DNA of 64,000 bases from Nymphaea colorata (GCF_008831285.2 NC_045138.2:7095205-7159204); one strand, 5' to 3'; shown: positions 49,091 through 61,196, numbered from the stretch's first letter. Translations and numbers: made by a program. The notes: generated by a model not told the origin, from the sequence alone.

Positions 49091-51839
49091 AAAGTACCAA
49101 TATTGCCTTCAACGCTCACACGTGTGCATGCGTGCACGCACACACACACACACACAAACAGAATGTACTGCAATTAAGTAGGGCGGAGCCAAAAATATTT
49201 TAAACACTCAATATATAGTTAATAAATTTTAACTTGACTCGTGGGGCTACTACATATAATGAAACGAAGTTTACTCAAATTACACTAAATTAAAGCTTCA
49301 AAGAATGGGCTTTGTGGAGCATACGCCCCAAAGAAAGAACACCTGCCTTCACCCCCACAACTGAGTATAACAAGCAGCTTACACAAAAAATGGAGTTGAA
49401 ACCAAATTGTTATATATACAAATTAACACAGAGAAAACATAAATTCAGTTTAATTTGTCCAAAACCCCGGTGACAAATAATCTTGATCAGTTGATCTTAA
49501 GATTATTACTTCTCATGACAAATTATGTGTGTGCGCGAGAGAGAGAGAGTCAGTAAAATAAGAAAGCATGCAAGTTTCAGAAATGCTTTAGAAGCTAATG
49601 TGTATGAATGGAGGTTAGGAGCGCATGATGGTGCTGATTATTTTGACATCTTTTCTCATGCAGTAATATGGCAATGCCTTTTAGAGGTTTTTTGATTTTG
49701 CAAGAACACTCTCTTAGTAGGGTCTGAGGGACAAGTAACAAATTTTATTTTTTTAAGGGTCATCGACATCTAAATAAAGAAGTTGCTCTGAGGTGTGAAG
49801 GAAAAAATAAGTATTTTTTTGGGCACTTGCCCACACAGTACCCACGCTTGTTTCTTAGAAGCTCGGGCAAATCAGTTTCCTGTTTCCATGTTGGTTCTTT
49901 GCAGTAATGATTCTAATGAAGGAAAAAGTTCGCCAAGATCATGATCATGATCATGATCTCAGCATGAGATGGGACCAGATTACGATCATCAAATTGCATC
50001 CCACTGCTACTATGAACTGCAACTCTGAAAAAGACAAGAAAAGAAAAAGGATGCAGCTCATTTTTTTTAGTTATTCTCTTTTTATATTTCATAAAAAGTG
50101 GGGCATTGTCTTTAAGTAAAGGGTGGACCTAAAAGGAATAATGTTCATAATTTCGAGAAAGTTGAAACAAGGGCATGGGCCTCATTTGTCAGCGCAAAGT
50201 ATGCGGGCAAAGTCGACCTTCGCACACCTCTTCAAATTATTCCAGTTTTCCTTTTTATATAGATCAACTTTTAGTCGTTTGGGATGAACTTGGTGTTTGG
50301 ATGTTACAAATTTAAGCACTAGGATCAAGTCACTAGTGAACCAAATACTGAATCTTTACCTTTTTAAATCTCAAGTTTGTCTCATATCACCACCCAACTG
50401 GAGAAGTTAGTTACATCATTATGCAACATATATAAGGCTGTGCATACATATATATATATATATATATAGGAAAATTGGTATATCGCAGACCACTGAAGTT
50501 AGGGAGAAAAACCACACTTCTTAAATATAAAAAATATTTTAAACAATATAGTAACATTCTAATGTGTTTATAAATATTAATTCAGCAAAGACCATGTCTT
50601 AGCTCAAATTGTTTTTAAAGAAATCATTAATTTTTACACTATTAAAAATCTGAAGCGATAAGAACCACTCATTGTTTGACAGTCAGAGGAACATGTTAAA
50701 ATCAACAAATGATTTAGTGTATGCTTCTCATCAACACATTTGAAAGACCATAATAGTTAGATTATACAGAAAAGTACTCCAATATTCATTTTTGAGTGGT
50801 CAGGTTTTCATCCTTGGCCTAATGATATGGCATTTACCAATCTCTCTCTCTTTCTCCGCCCTCTTACCAGGGGCCTCCTCGTGATCAGGATTCCTCTTAC
50901 CAGAAGGGAACCCCTCTCATCAAGGCAACGCAATTGACAATCTTTACTCATGCATGTGCCCCAATGCACACATTGGGCATGTTTGTGAGAGGCTGTTTAT
51001 ATATATATATAGATAGAGGGGGGCGGGGGGAGGGGGAGAGAGAGAGAGAGTTGGTAAATACTATACCATTTACCTAACAGACAAAAAATTAGGCCCATCA
51101 AAATTAATTATTAAAGCATTTTTTTTTGTAATTTAACCTTATAAAATATGATCTTAAGAGTAATTTAGTAAGAAACGTAGATTAAATTAATCATTTTTAG
51201 TTTAATAATATTTTTTTAATAATAAAAAAGTGAACTTCTCTTATTACATCAAAATTTTGATAGTAGAAAAACTTTTTTTTTTTTTTTTGCAAAAGGAACT
51301 TGAACTAAAACATGATTCATATTTTCGTGTTTATAAATACATTTGTTCAAAATACTTTTTAACACAAATTAAAGAGGTCTGGTTTTTATCCCTTACCCAT
51401 CTCTCTTTTTGATCTCCCTCTCTTTCTCTCTCTCTCTTTTATATATGTGAGAAAAAATCTAATGAATATTGTCTCATGACTAATCATTTAAGAACCGTTA
51501 CTAGAAAAATCATATACTATTGCAAGTATATTAAGTTGTCACTGTTATAGCATAAATCATTGCTAATACCATGTGGTTATCAATTTTTTAACCATCCAAT
51601 AACATCCAAAGTGGGTTAGGCATGAAATTTTTGTATGCCAATATAGTCATGACGAAAAATACCGCTGGTTAATAGAAAAATAAAAGTTTTTGTAGGGATG
51701 AAAAGGAAATTGAAAAAAGTATGGCTTTGGGATTCAATAAAGCTCAGAACGAATAATTATGTGATCAGTCCATATATATGGATATCGGTATCATCAATAG
51801 ACCCTCTAAGCAACAAAGAAGTGTCCTTGTTTTTGACCT
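49091..51839. other. AT-rich intergenic stretch with repeats
   Basis: It contains (CA)n at 49,139-49,156, an (ATGATC)n-like run at 49,940-49,958, TA/GA microsatellites at 50,451-50,469 and 51,001-51,047, and a relative of the 2,789 MITE at about 51,040-51,385. No gene recognised. Confidence 0.5.
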
Positions 51840-52035
51840 GCTCATGTGATTATCTTATATTCCTGTCATTATGTCATACCTCTATCGTTATCTCATACAC
51901 ATTATCTCATAATCTATCATGATTTCATACCATTTCATTAGCTTATACTCTCTGTCATTATCTGATACCACCCCTATCATTATTTTAGATGTTATGTGTA
52001 TGAGACAATAACAGATGTATGAGATAATGACAAAG
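51840..52035. repeat. TTATCTCATA motif array
   Basis: Several TTATCTCATA-type words and variants on the plus strand, then TATGAGATAATGAC at the right end. It is the GAGATAA motif in mainly opposite orientation, about 20 kb from the main arrays. Confidence 0.7.
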
Positions 52036-52884
52036 TTAAGAATGGTCGTTGTATACATGCAATGTTAAGACATCGAAGTAAATATGCATACTGGTAGTAG
52101 GGTCCATCATTGGCATGCACAGTGTTGTTCTGATTCAAAGACTAAGTTTGGGCTGCTGAATCAATATTGCAACTCATTTCATAGAAGAGTTAGTTTGAAC
52201 TTGACTATAACTCAATTCACTCACTAGGTTAAAGGCTCCTATTCCCATGAAGTCTATGGTAAAAGAAGAGTAAAGATGACCAATACGACATCACCAAAAA
52301 AGAGTTCCAACATCCTGCTTCATGCTGAGAATCTAAGCCCCTATTTTTCGAGATTGAGTTGCATGCACACTTTTATGCATGCAACAAATATACACGGAAA
52401 AAGGAAAGAAGTGAGATGGGGATATCTCAGATTTTTTTTTATAAAGGTATGTACATTTTAGTCTGTTAATATTTTTATAATTTCTTTTTTTGTTTAGGGG
52501 TGTGCACCTAACCAGTTTCGTTACCATTCTTTTCATCTTAAGGTATAAGGAATGCTTTCAATGTTTCTAGTAATGCCTCTACCATGATTCAACTTGCATA
52601 TCAATGTCTTTTTGTTTAAACAAACTACCTCATACAGGTATGCTACTGCATGAGCTGCTCGCCACGTTGAAGCATTAGCTAGTTTGCCATGAATCTCATT
52701 TTATCTTATGAACATATTATGCTGCTAAGATGAAAGACTCCCGATTGCTTTCATGCTTTATTTTTATTTCAGAAAACCATTTTTTTATTTTCTTTTTACT
52801 TAATCAAAACCACCTCAAGCTGAAATATCAAATCCTCCATGCTATTTTCATTCCTCTTAGTCGGAAACGAGTCAACTTTCACCT
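52036..52884. other. Intergenic stretch, nothing recognised
   Basis: The short ORF pair at 52,276-52,536 lacks any recognisable domain. Confidence 0.5.
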
Positions 52885-52965
52885 GGACATGCACCATTGA
52901 GATTTGAACCAACGATCGATCGCCTACCAGCCGTTGACCAAACAGCTGAGCCAAATTCCTCAGTC
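52885..52965 (-). repeat. SINE-like / tRNA-related fragment
   Basis: The minus strand has TTTGGCTCAGCTGTTTGGTC (good A box), then GTTGGTTCAAATCTC (good B box). The intervening sequence does not fold as a standard anticodon arm, so I do not call a tRNA gene. Confidence 0.55.
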
Positions 52966-53948
52966 TGGCCTGCTTTCGTCCGCAAAACTGCGGACTGTGA
53001 ACTGGGAGTTTGACAAGCCATTTGCCATGTTGGACAAGCCATTGTTTAAATTAAATACATCAAGCATGCAAATCTACATTGCCGCTTGCTCACGTCGACA
53101 CCCATACAAAATACTTTTTCTTTGGATTCTTTTGCACGCCGTGGTGCAGAAAGCAAGCTCAAAACGCCAACTTTTTTTATATGTAGTAATTTATCTGGAA
53201 AGACGCACCTGTACATGTTTGTGTACTACAGAATCAGCGCCATGAAAAATTCCAAAGCCTCCAGAAGGAAAAGAAAACTAGCTAAAGCTACATGTGGCAT
53301 CAGGAGTACATGAACAGTAGTTCCTGAATATATATACTAAAAGAATAGAGGTTGTTTTATTTAGTTTTGATTTTTTGCTTAATGTTTTCCTTATAATAAT
53401 GCTGCAATATGAACTTCTTCCACGCGTCAAACCAATCTGATATCTATTCCAATTAGGATGTGTATGATAACTCAGGATCTCACATCGAAGGCTAATCTCA
53501 AATACCTTTCATACTGTGAGACACAAGGCAAAAAAATATTAGATTTTTACCATTATAAAAAAAAAGAAGATTTGAGATCTCCAGTGTGTGTTATCCACAC
53601 ACACACACACACACACTAAAGATCTAAATTCTTATAAAAGTTCAGATTTCCGGTCGAATGAGAGGGGATACTCCCAACTTCAAATCTTCGAATAGGCAAT
53701 CCCCAGACCTGAGGTAAACAAACGCCCGTTAAGGTCTCCAAATTTTTAAATAAGAAATGTGGAAATAGATGTCATTTTGCAGCGGAAACCGGTTCCAGTT
53801 TCTGAATTTTTGTAATTTTTCTTACGGTGGGTCCATGTATTAGACCCTCAAACTGGCTGACTCATTTATAAATCCAACATCGACTGTTCTAGCATCAAAT
53901 TTGTATAGCCCTTCTCTATTCTATGACATGATACTTGCTTGAATTAAG
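52966..53948. other. Intergenic stretch, nothing recognised
   Basis: A (CA)n tract lies at 53,598-53,616. The ORF at 52,904-53,245 overlaps the SINE-like fragment and has no recognisable domain. Confidence 0.5.
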
Positions 53949-54925
53949 TAAGGCTATGCAATAAGTGGATTCAACTTGAGCTCGTCAACCCATTTGTTAA
54001 ACAAGTCGAGCTCATGCTTAAACTAGAGCTTATAAATGAATCGAGTTTGAGTTATATGCACTTGACTCAATTAAACTCGAGTAAGCTAGTTTAGTTTAGC
54101 CTATGTTTTCTTTTTTGTAATTTCCAATCAAAGGAAAGAGTCGAGTTGAAACTCAGTCTTATTGAGTACAGTTCTAGCTGACCTTGGACAACTAGTTTCG
54201 AGCTTTGAATAGAGTTCAGGGTGACCGAGCTTAAATTCAACTTGAGCTCGCCGACTTATTTGTTAAACAAGTCGAGCTCATGCTTAAACTAGAGCTTATA
54301 AATGAGTCGAGTTTGAGTTATATGCACTTGACTCGATTAAACTCTAGTAAGCTAGTTTAATTTAGGCTATGTTTTCTTTTTTGTACTTTCCAATCAAAGG
54401 AAAGAGATCCGGTCAAATGGTAGGTTCGTAATATCTCTTAAACAAGTCAAACTCGAGTTGAAACTCAGTCTTATCGAGTACAGCTCTAGCTGACCTTGGA
54501 CAGCTAGTTTCGAGCTTGAGCTGATCAAGATATGAGTTGAATAGAGCTCAGGGTGACCGGCCTTAAATTCAACTTGAGCTCGCCGACTTATTTGTTAAAC
54601 AAGTCGAGCTCATGCTTAAACTAGAGCTTATAAATGAGTCGAGATTGAGTTATATGCACTTAACTCGATTAAACTCGAGTAAGCTAGTTTAATTTAGGCT
54701 ATGTTTTCTTTTTTGTACTTTCCAATCGAAGGAAAGAGATCCAGTCAAATGGTGGGTTCGTAATATCTCTTAAAGAAGTCAAACTCGAGTTGAAACTCAG
54801 TCTTATCGAGTACAGCTCTAGCTGACCTTGGTCAGCTAGTTTCGAGCTTGAGCTGATCAAGATATGAGTTGAATAGAGCTCTGGGTGACCGAGCTTAAAT
54901 TCAACTTGGCTGGTGTACAGCCTTA
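53949..54925. mobile_element. hAT-like element with internal 332-bp tandem repeats
   Basis: The left end TAAGGCTATGCA and right end TGTACAGCCTTA are inverted with little mismatch. Inside lie three tandem units beginning ATTCAACTTGAGCTCG: 53,969-54,234 (266 bp, an internal deletion of about 66 bp), 54,235-54,566 and 54,567-54,898 (332 bp each, nearly identical). It is non-coding and belongs to the 'GCTCGAG' group. No clear target duplication. Confidence 0.7.
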
Positions 54926-56426
54926 AATGTAGTGTCATACAAGGGGCTAGATACTGGTTGACACCTAATTGCAAGAATTCTCACCTCTTTTAGAATTGAG
55001 ATACCTTCCCTTCAAGCCTCTGCCAACTCATATAAATAATTGGTTGTGAATAAACACTTATTTTCCACTTTTTTAGCGTACTTGATTTCAACTCCTTAGT
55101 GTTGCACCAAGAAGTCCGTCGCTGGTGCTTTGGTTGGTGGATCTGTCCAATACTTCATTTTCATTCTCTGATCTTTGTCAGAGACAGATAGAGAGAGCTT
55201 AAAATGCAGAGAAGTTTTCATGGAGCTTCCTGGTAGACAATGATGTAAGAAGAACCTATTCTTCAGTTTCCACCTGATCTGAGTGATACCCAATTGTTTT
55301 CTTGTGATTGGTAGCCTTTCCATAAGGCTGACATCCATTTCCCTCCTCACCCGGCCCCCCACTCCTTGCTTGTGTTTTCTTTTCAATAGAAAAAGATCTC
55401 AGGAAAAAGAAGGCCATTAAAGTTCAGCCCATAACCAAACAGAAGATTGCTGTGTAGCACTGTGAAAAACTCTCAACTTTTTCTCTCGAACAGTGTGGCT
55501 CGTGCAGTAGCCCAACCTTTCAAAAAAGTGAGGCAAATCTGCTCAAGGATATTGAGCCTTTTCAGAAGAAGGAATGCGAGGAAAACAGAACTCCGTGGCT
55601 CCATCTTTTCACTTAGGCAGTGAAGTTGTTCGGTAGAAACTAGAAGCACGCTGAAGAGGAGCCACAACGAGGCCGTAAGCGTCTTGCGGAAAAGAAAATA
55701 GATGATGCAAAGGTGGTAGAGTCTTGTACTCGAGGATGTTGACCCTGGGTAGCAAAAATGAATGCTAAAGGCAATGACTATGAAAAATGAACATGACTAT
55801 GTTCCAAAGAGACGTGGCATAGCTGGCCAGGCAAGTGTTGTTGGTGAATACTATTCCTAAAGCAGAAAAGATAAAGATCACGACCCTTAGTTGACCGGTG
55901 TACATTACATACCTCAACAAGATCCCAAAGCAACCCAAGACTTTGAGGCAGAAGGAATGAGAAGTCTTTGGGCCTCTTTTGAGAATGGTACATGGATTGT
56001 TAACCTAGCTCACCTAAAAAAAACTAACAAGTTTATAAGAAGTTCTATATATAAAAGCAAAATTTACAAGAAGATGCTTAAATCATTTGGGCAAATACTG
56101 TTTATTCATATTCATGTGAGCAACTGATGTTTAATTCTTTTGTTTCATACAAGATCTAGAAAGATCTATCCTTGTAATTTATGGGCAGCCTGAGGTTATT
56201 TAGGTAATTTCACTGAAACAAGACAAAGGAAGCTTCTAAGAAAGTTCTTCAACGGTGGCAGTTTTGCAATATAAGACACATGACAGGGGTTCTTTGTGAA
56301 GCCATGGCAAGATAAAAAGGACAAGAGAGTCCCAAGAGCAGGGAATGACAGTGTTAAGGAACACTGGAACAGCCAAAAGTCATAGAGAAAGAGAAACAGA
56401 AAAGGAAAGAGAGAAGGTGGCCAGCC
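54926..56426. other. Upstream region of the AAA-ATPase gene, possible gene debris
   Basis: Minus-strand ORFs at 55,096-55,386 and 55,473-55,667 have a coding-like texture but start at TTG and match no family I know. The last 90 bp before the ATPase ATG are purine-rich (GAGAAAGAGAAACAG), consistent with a 5' UTR. ATATAAGA near 56,269 is a possible TATA box. Confidence 0.4.
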
Positions 56427-58007
56427 ATGGAGATTTTAGCTCAGCTGTGGTCGTTCCTGGGACTGCTCACAGTCCTACAGAACGTCCTCCCCTCACAGCT
56501 CCTCACTCTCCTCCAGTCATGGTGGGAGTCGCTGCAGGACCTCCTCAACCCTTACTCCTACTTTGAGATACCAGAGTTTAATGGCTACTACGGCGTCGAC
56601 GTCAATGAGCTCTACCGGGTGGTGCACCTCTACCTCAGCACCCTCGACGGCGCCGCCTCCCGCCGGCTGACCCTCACCCGCCCCAAGAACTCAGGCCACA
56701 TCTCCTTCATTGTCTCCCCCAATCACACCGTCGAGGACTCCTTCCGCGGCCACCGCCTCTGGTGGACTCACCACGTCGAGACCGTGCAGGACTCCCTGGA
56801 AGAGAAGCGCAGCTTCTGCCTCAAGCTCGCCAAGGCCCACCGCAAGACCATCCTCTCCGACTACCTCGCCGAGATGTCGGCCCGCGCCGAGGAGTTCGAG
56901 CGCGTCTCCCGCGACCGCCGCCTCTACACCAACGGGGGCAACGCCTCCTGCGAGCTCGCCTGGGCCTCCGTCCCCTTCCGCCACCCTGCCACCTTCGACA
57001 CGCTCGCTCTGGAGCCCGAGCTCAAGCGCTCGTTGATCGATGACCTCACGGCCTTCGCAAACAGCAGGGAGTTTTACAAGAGGATAGGCCGGCCGTGGAA
57101 GCGGGGATACCTGCTTTACGGTCCGCCGGGCACCGGGAAATCGAGCTTGATTGCCGCAATGGCGAACTTTCTCCACTACGACGTCTATGACCTCGAGCTC
57201 ACCAAGGTCGCCGACAACTCCGAACTCAGGGCGCTGCTCATCCAGACGACCAACAAGTCGATCATCGTCATCGAAGACATCGACTGCTCGCTCGACCTGA
57301 CGGAAAGAATGGCGATGAACTCGAAGAAACCGTTGGGAGGGGGAAGTGGGAGCCGGAGGTCTGGTCGGTCGAGCTCGCTGGACTCAGGCGCCGGGGATCA
57401 GGACAGCCGGGTGACGCTCTCCGGGCTGCTCAACTTCACCGACGGCCTGTGGTCGTGCTGCGGCGAGGAGCGGATCGTGGTGTTCACGACGAACCACAAG
57501 GACAACATCGACGCCGCGCTGGTGCGGTGCGGCCGTATGGACATGCACGTCATGCTCCCGACCTGCGGCACCCAAGCGTTCAGGTCGCTGGCCTTCAACT
57601 ACTTGGGAGTGACCGAGCACGACCTTTTTCAGGCGGTCGACCGCTGCATGCAGGCCGGCGGCGCGCTGACGCCGGCGGAGGTCGGGGAGATCATGATTAA
57701 GAATAAGGACGATGCGGACGCCGCCATCAGGGCGGTACTCGTGGCGCTGCAGATGACCATCCTTCGCGGCCGCCGGGAGTGCCATGAAGCCGACGAGGAG
57801 GAATTGGTGGCGAGGATGGAAAAGAAAATGAGCAGCTTCTTCTTGGATCAGGCGACCACTGGAGGTGGCCACTCGGAAGTGTATGAGAAGCTGCGGAGTC
57901 CGGCGGACGGCGTGAAGGAGAAGGTCGGGGGAAGATGGCAGAGGAAGGTGAGGTGCTTTGTGAGGATGAAGATGCTGATGCGCTCGCCTTCTGTAAATGG
58001 CATCTAA
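56427..58007 (+). CDS. BCS1-like plant AAA-ATPase, intronless
   Basis: Predicted 526 aa, complete, of the plant AAA-ATPase group typified by At5g57480/ASD. The family is membrane-anchored by its N-terminus and thought to remodel proteins; the substrate here is unknown. A hydrophobic N-terminus (about 5-30) is followed by the AAA-associated domain (SYFEIPEFNGYYGVDVNELY, 44-63). The AAA core has Walker A GPPGTGKS (232-239, K238), Walker B IIVIEDID (279-286), sensor-1 N356 in VFTTNH, and the arginine-finger region LVRCGRMDMH (365-374). A glycine/serine-rich insert (303-324) lies between Walker B and the conserved LSGLLNFTDGLWSCCGEERI (331-350). The start is the first ATG after a purine-rich leader (GCCATGG context). 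The CDS is strongly GC-rich, giving long antisense shadow ORFs. No frameshift seen. Confidence 0.95.
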   Translation: MEILAQLWSFLGLLTVLQNVLPSQLLTLLQSWWESLQDLLNPYSYFEIPEFNGYYGVDVNELYRVVHLYLSTLDGAASRRLTLTRPKNSGHISFIVSPNHTVEDSFRGHRLWWTHHVETVQDSLEEKRSFCLKLAKAHRKTILSDYLAEMSARAEEFERVSRDRRLYTNGGNASCELAWASVPFRHPATFDTLALEPELKRSLIDDLTAFANSREFYKRIGRPWKRGYLLYGPPGTGKSSLIAAMANFLHYDVYDLELTKVADNSELRALLIQTTNKSIIVIEDIDCSLDLTERMAMNSKKPLGGGSGSRRSGRSSSLDSGAGDQDSRVTLSGLLNFTDGLWSCCGEERIVVFTTNHKDNIDAALVRCGRMDMHVMLPTCGTQAFRSLAFNYLGVTEHDLFQAVDRCMQAGGALTPAEVGEIMIKNKDDADAAIRAVLVALQMTILRGRRECHEADEEELVARMEKKMSSFFLDQATTGGGHSEVYEKLRSPADGVKEKVGGRWQRKVRCFVRMKMLMRSPSVNGI

Positions 58008-58759
58008 CAAAGAGTCGACCGCCATGATTTTTGAAGTTCTGCTTCTTGTGTAACAGTTGTCTCCTTTGTTAATTTGTACTAAATGAAGGGGAAGCATTAG
58101 ATGGAAGGCAGTGTGTGATTTTCTTCTGTTTTTTTCATTTTCTTCCTTTACTTCTCTGGCTGTGTAATTACTTACTAAGATAGCATGTAGTGATCCAGTA
58201 ACAACTGAAAACCTGTGATCTCAATTTGTTTCTTTCCTGGTTTTGCGTTACACAGATCATCTAGTCTTTCTGACCAGCGGCGCATTCTATTTGTCACATT
58301 CTGAAATCATTGGTCGAACAAAATCTGGTCTTGTGAAGTCGTGTTTTTTTTTACAGAAAAATTTATGTCTTCTCTGTTCCAAGCTGAAACAAAGAAAACC
58401 TTTCTGTGTGTGAAAGTATTAGATTATACACGGAAAATTAGTAATAAGGTTCCATTTGCTTCTAAGGATCTGTATGTTTGGGCAGAAAATTTTCTCAGCA
58501 AATAGATAAGAACATAGTATTTGAGAACTGAGAAGGAAATATGGACCAATGCGATACTGCTCATGGTGACATTTATACGAGCAACTTCTAATGACCATTA
58601 ATATTTGATGAAGTTGGATCGTGAATCCTGTTCGTCATCACTATGGTGCTTCTGATGTATTATATATAGCCTTTATATCTGATTTGGGCCCCCTTTATGT
58701 GTGACCCACAAAGATAAACAAACTACTGGTCGAACCTCAAATCTGAGGTAAATAAAGTT
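58008..58759. other. 3' flank of the AAA-ATPase gene
   Basis: T-rich sequence that probably includes the 3' UTR. No canonical AATAAA is evident close to the stop. Nothing else recognised. Confidence 0.45.
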
Positions 58760-59020
58760 TAAAGAGGCAAAAGGCAACAAATTTCCATGACTGAAACATT
58801 AGAATTTTAGTAAGAGCTTTTCAGTTTAAAGTGTTGAGTTTTCTTCCTTTTTCTTTTAAAGTAAAAGAAATGAATTAGCGAACGGCTTCTCTAACTTTTT
58901 TCCCCCACCCTTAAATAAGGCAGTAAGATTGGGATAACATGATTTGTGATGAGAAAATTGCACTTTTCATGGCTTGATAAAAGAGATTTTACGTGGCAAA
59001 GAGAATAAGCGGTCATACAT
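58760..59020 (+). repeat. Dispersed repeat, copy 2 of 2
   Basis: Diverged copy of 48,815-49,090 in the same orientation, with the same ordered words including GCTTTTCAGTTTA, GTGTTGAGTTTT and GAGATTTTAC. Confidence 0.75.
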
Positions 59021-60284
59021 GCTCCAGCTCGTGCATACTCTCTCCCTCGTTCCGCAAAAGGCATCTAGCATAACTCGTCGGGCAAGAGGCATGAGGAAGG
59101 GATATCTGGTTCCATTCTTGTGGGAGCTACTCTCATGATAGCATTGAGAGTTGGGCTGAGGGGTGCCACATGGGCACATACAGACAGAAATCAAGTAAGT
59201 ATAACAACATATACAACATATTCTTTAAGTTCCAAGAAGGGTTTTCATAATATAAAAGGTGTTATGGAAGAATGGCTGCAAAAAAGGGAAAACATTGTAA
59301 CATTAAACGAAGAAAGATTAAAATGTTGGTAGACCCCTGTACTGCATGGTTGACAAAGATAGGTAAAAAGAAAGATTTCATAAGGAAAAAATAAGGAAAA
59401 GAAGCGCTGCGGAGACAAAGAGGGGAAAGAGATAACTGTGCATGAGCGTGCGGGTGGGACACGGGTTAACCTCCTTGTAAAGCTCGGTATTTACTTTACT
59501 GTAACCCCAGTGGGAAAAAAGAGAAAAGAGGGGAAAGCCCTTCCTTTCTTGCTTTACCTTTTACTTTAGCCTGATAAGTGATGGGCGCCACTCATCACCT
59601 CCTAAACCATACCACTTTAGTTGCACAAAAAGCATATCCTACAAAGTCACTCCCCTCATGACTCTCCCTTCCTAAGAAAGGGTTGCCCTCGGTCAGTGGC
59701 TCACTGCTCATTCCTATCTGAAAAGGTTTCCCAACATTAGGCGTCTAAGCATATAGAAATTTAGAATTAAAGGTGCATTTTTAATCTCTTATAGAGCTGA
59801 AACTTTTGAAGCTTCTACTTGTGCCAGAGGCGATTGCTAATATTGTACTTCCCAACTTGGACCAATATGAAATCCATTTGGATGGCATGAAAGATCAGGT
59901 AGGAACTTTATTTTGGTGTCTAAGCGTGTGTTTGAATTGCACGGACGGCACACCGTCAGGAGTGGAGCTAAGGGGGCCCACATCAGTCCGGCCCCACTTC
60001 AACTGCAATTCAGACTTCCTCATGTAAAATTTCTGACTTCATCCCTATGTGCAGCATGCTATTGCACGTGGAAGATACCTCGAGGATGAAACCAGAAAAT
60101 CATGGACCCATATCCATGATTTTTTGTTCGACCTAAACAGGTCGGACATGTATCTGGGGACAAAAACTCTTGTCTATTAGGGCATTTTTTCTATCTGTGC
60201 AGATCACCACGCGTTGTGACATCATCTCTCTCACACCGCTTGCATTCGTCGGTCACCGCCTTTCGCATCGGTTGCCTCTCGCTG
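59021..60284. other. Intergenic stretch with a decayed hAT end
   Basis: At 59,957-60,050 a CAGGAGTGGAGCTAAGGGGG..CATGTAAAATTTCTGAC segment resembles the Tip100-like MITE family. No gene recognised. Confidence 0.45.
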
Positions 60285-60395
60285 GTCGCTGTTCACAACT
60301 CACCTCTTCCAGGTTGCCGCTCGCAACTCACCTGTCGCTGTTCACAACTCGCCTCTTCCAGGTCGCCGCTCGCAACTCACCTGTCGCCACTCACC
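60285..60395. repeat. 49-bp tandem repeat, GC-rich
   Basis: The unit beginning GTCGCTGTTCACAACTC and ending GCTCGCAACTCACCT occurs at 60,285 and 60,334, then again in part. It lies in a GC-rich stretch unlike the surrounding AT-rich DNA. Confidence 0.85.
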
Positions 60396-60780
60396 ATTCT
60401 CTGCTCACTGCTCGCCGCCGGGACCATGCAAGAATACGTCTCTCCCTCTCTAGATTGAGGGGCAGCAACTGGAAATGACATTGTAGCACTCACCCCCTCT
60501 CTGTGATATTCCAGTTTTGGAAAAGGAATCAGAACTCAATTTCGAAGATCTTTCTACTTTGCAGAAGCTCTGTAGCCCCTTTTTCTCGCATAATACATCA
60601 ACTAGTAAGCACCAGAAGAAGCGAGGGTTTTGGAAAGATCTAACAGAGGTAAGCTTTCCATAACAAAATTCTGGTAGCAACATTTTTGGTTTATCTTTAT
60701 CTAAGCAATAGTTTGATCCGATCCCTACATAATCTCTATTATCTCATTTAGAGATTTACCCAAAACTGTGTGACGCTCAT

Positions 60781-60884
60781 TATAAATATGTAGATCTGTC
60801 CTGAATACAAGTAAGTAAAAATTTCTCTTCTCTACATCACTTCATCTTGTCCTTTGCCATTACAAATTTATCATGGTATCAGAG
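60781..60884 (+). promoter_or_regulatory. Putative LTR 3' part and primer-binding site 1
   Basis: TATAAATA at 60,781 could be an LTR TATA box. The LTR would end TTTATCA at 60,873, immediately followed by TGGTATCAGAG (60,874-60,884), complementary to the 3' end of initiator Met tRNA as in most plant copia elements. The 5' limit of the LTR cannot be set without the other LTR, which is outside the window. Confidence 0.55.
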
Positions 60885-61183
60885 TACTCATTTTTGTTAA
60901 GGCTAATTGTCCAGCCGTTGACACCAACTATGTCAAGAATTGCTGTCCAGCCGTTGCAAATAAAATGGCAGATCCAAATCGACAGCCAGCCACATCAACA
61001 CGCAATCACAGGGATACAACATCCGCGGTTACGTGATAATCCTTCCAGATTGAATCATTTCCATATCAGTATTCTTAAATGTTTATCATTATTACCATAA
61101 CTTACAATTGTAACATACAAATGAATGTCAATATAAAATGAGTCGAACCTCACACGTTCAAGTCATTATCTTGTTTTCTGATA

Positions 61184-61196
61184 TGGTATCAGAGCC
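61184..61196 (+). promoter_or_regulatory. Copia primer-binding site 2 (tRNA-iMet)
   Basis: TGGTATCAGAGCC is a full 13-nt match to the usual plant initiator-Met primer site. It lies 563 bp before the gag ATG and 310 bp after primer site 1. The upstream sequence ends TTCTGATA rather than a clean CA. Confidence 0.65.

Noticed and set aside
52885-52965. A functional tRNA gene on the minus strand
   Set aside because: A and B boxes are present but no complete acceptor or anticodon arm can be drawn; a SINE fragment fits better.
56691-57176. 161-codon antisense and 108/93-codon alternative-frame ORFs in the AAA-ATPase gene
   Set aside because: Products are Ala/Arg/Pro-rich, as expected from GC-rich codon shadows.
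57384-58097. 237-codon ORF antisense to the AAA-ATPase
   Set aside because: It is a shadow of a GC-rich coding sequence; the sense strand has all AAA motifs and the antisense product has none.
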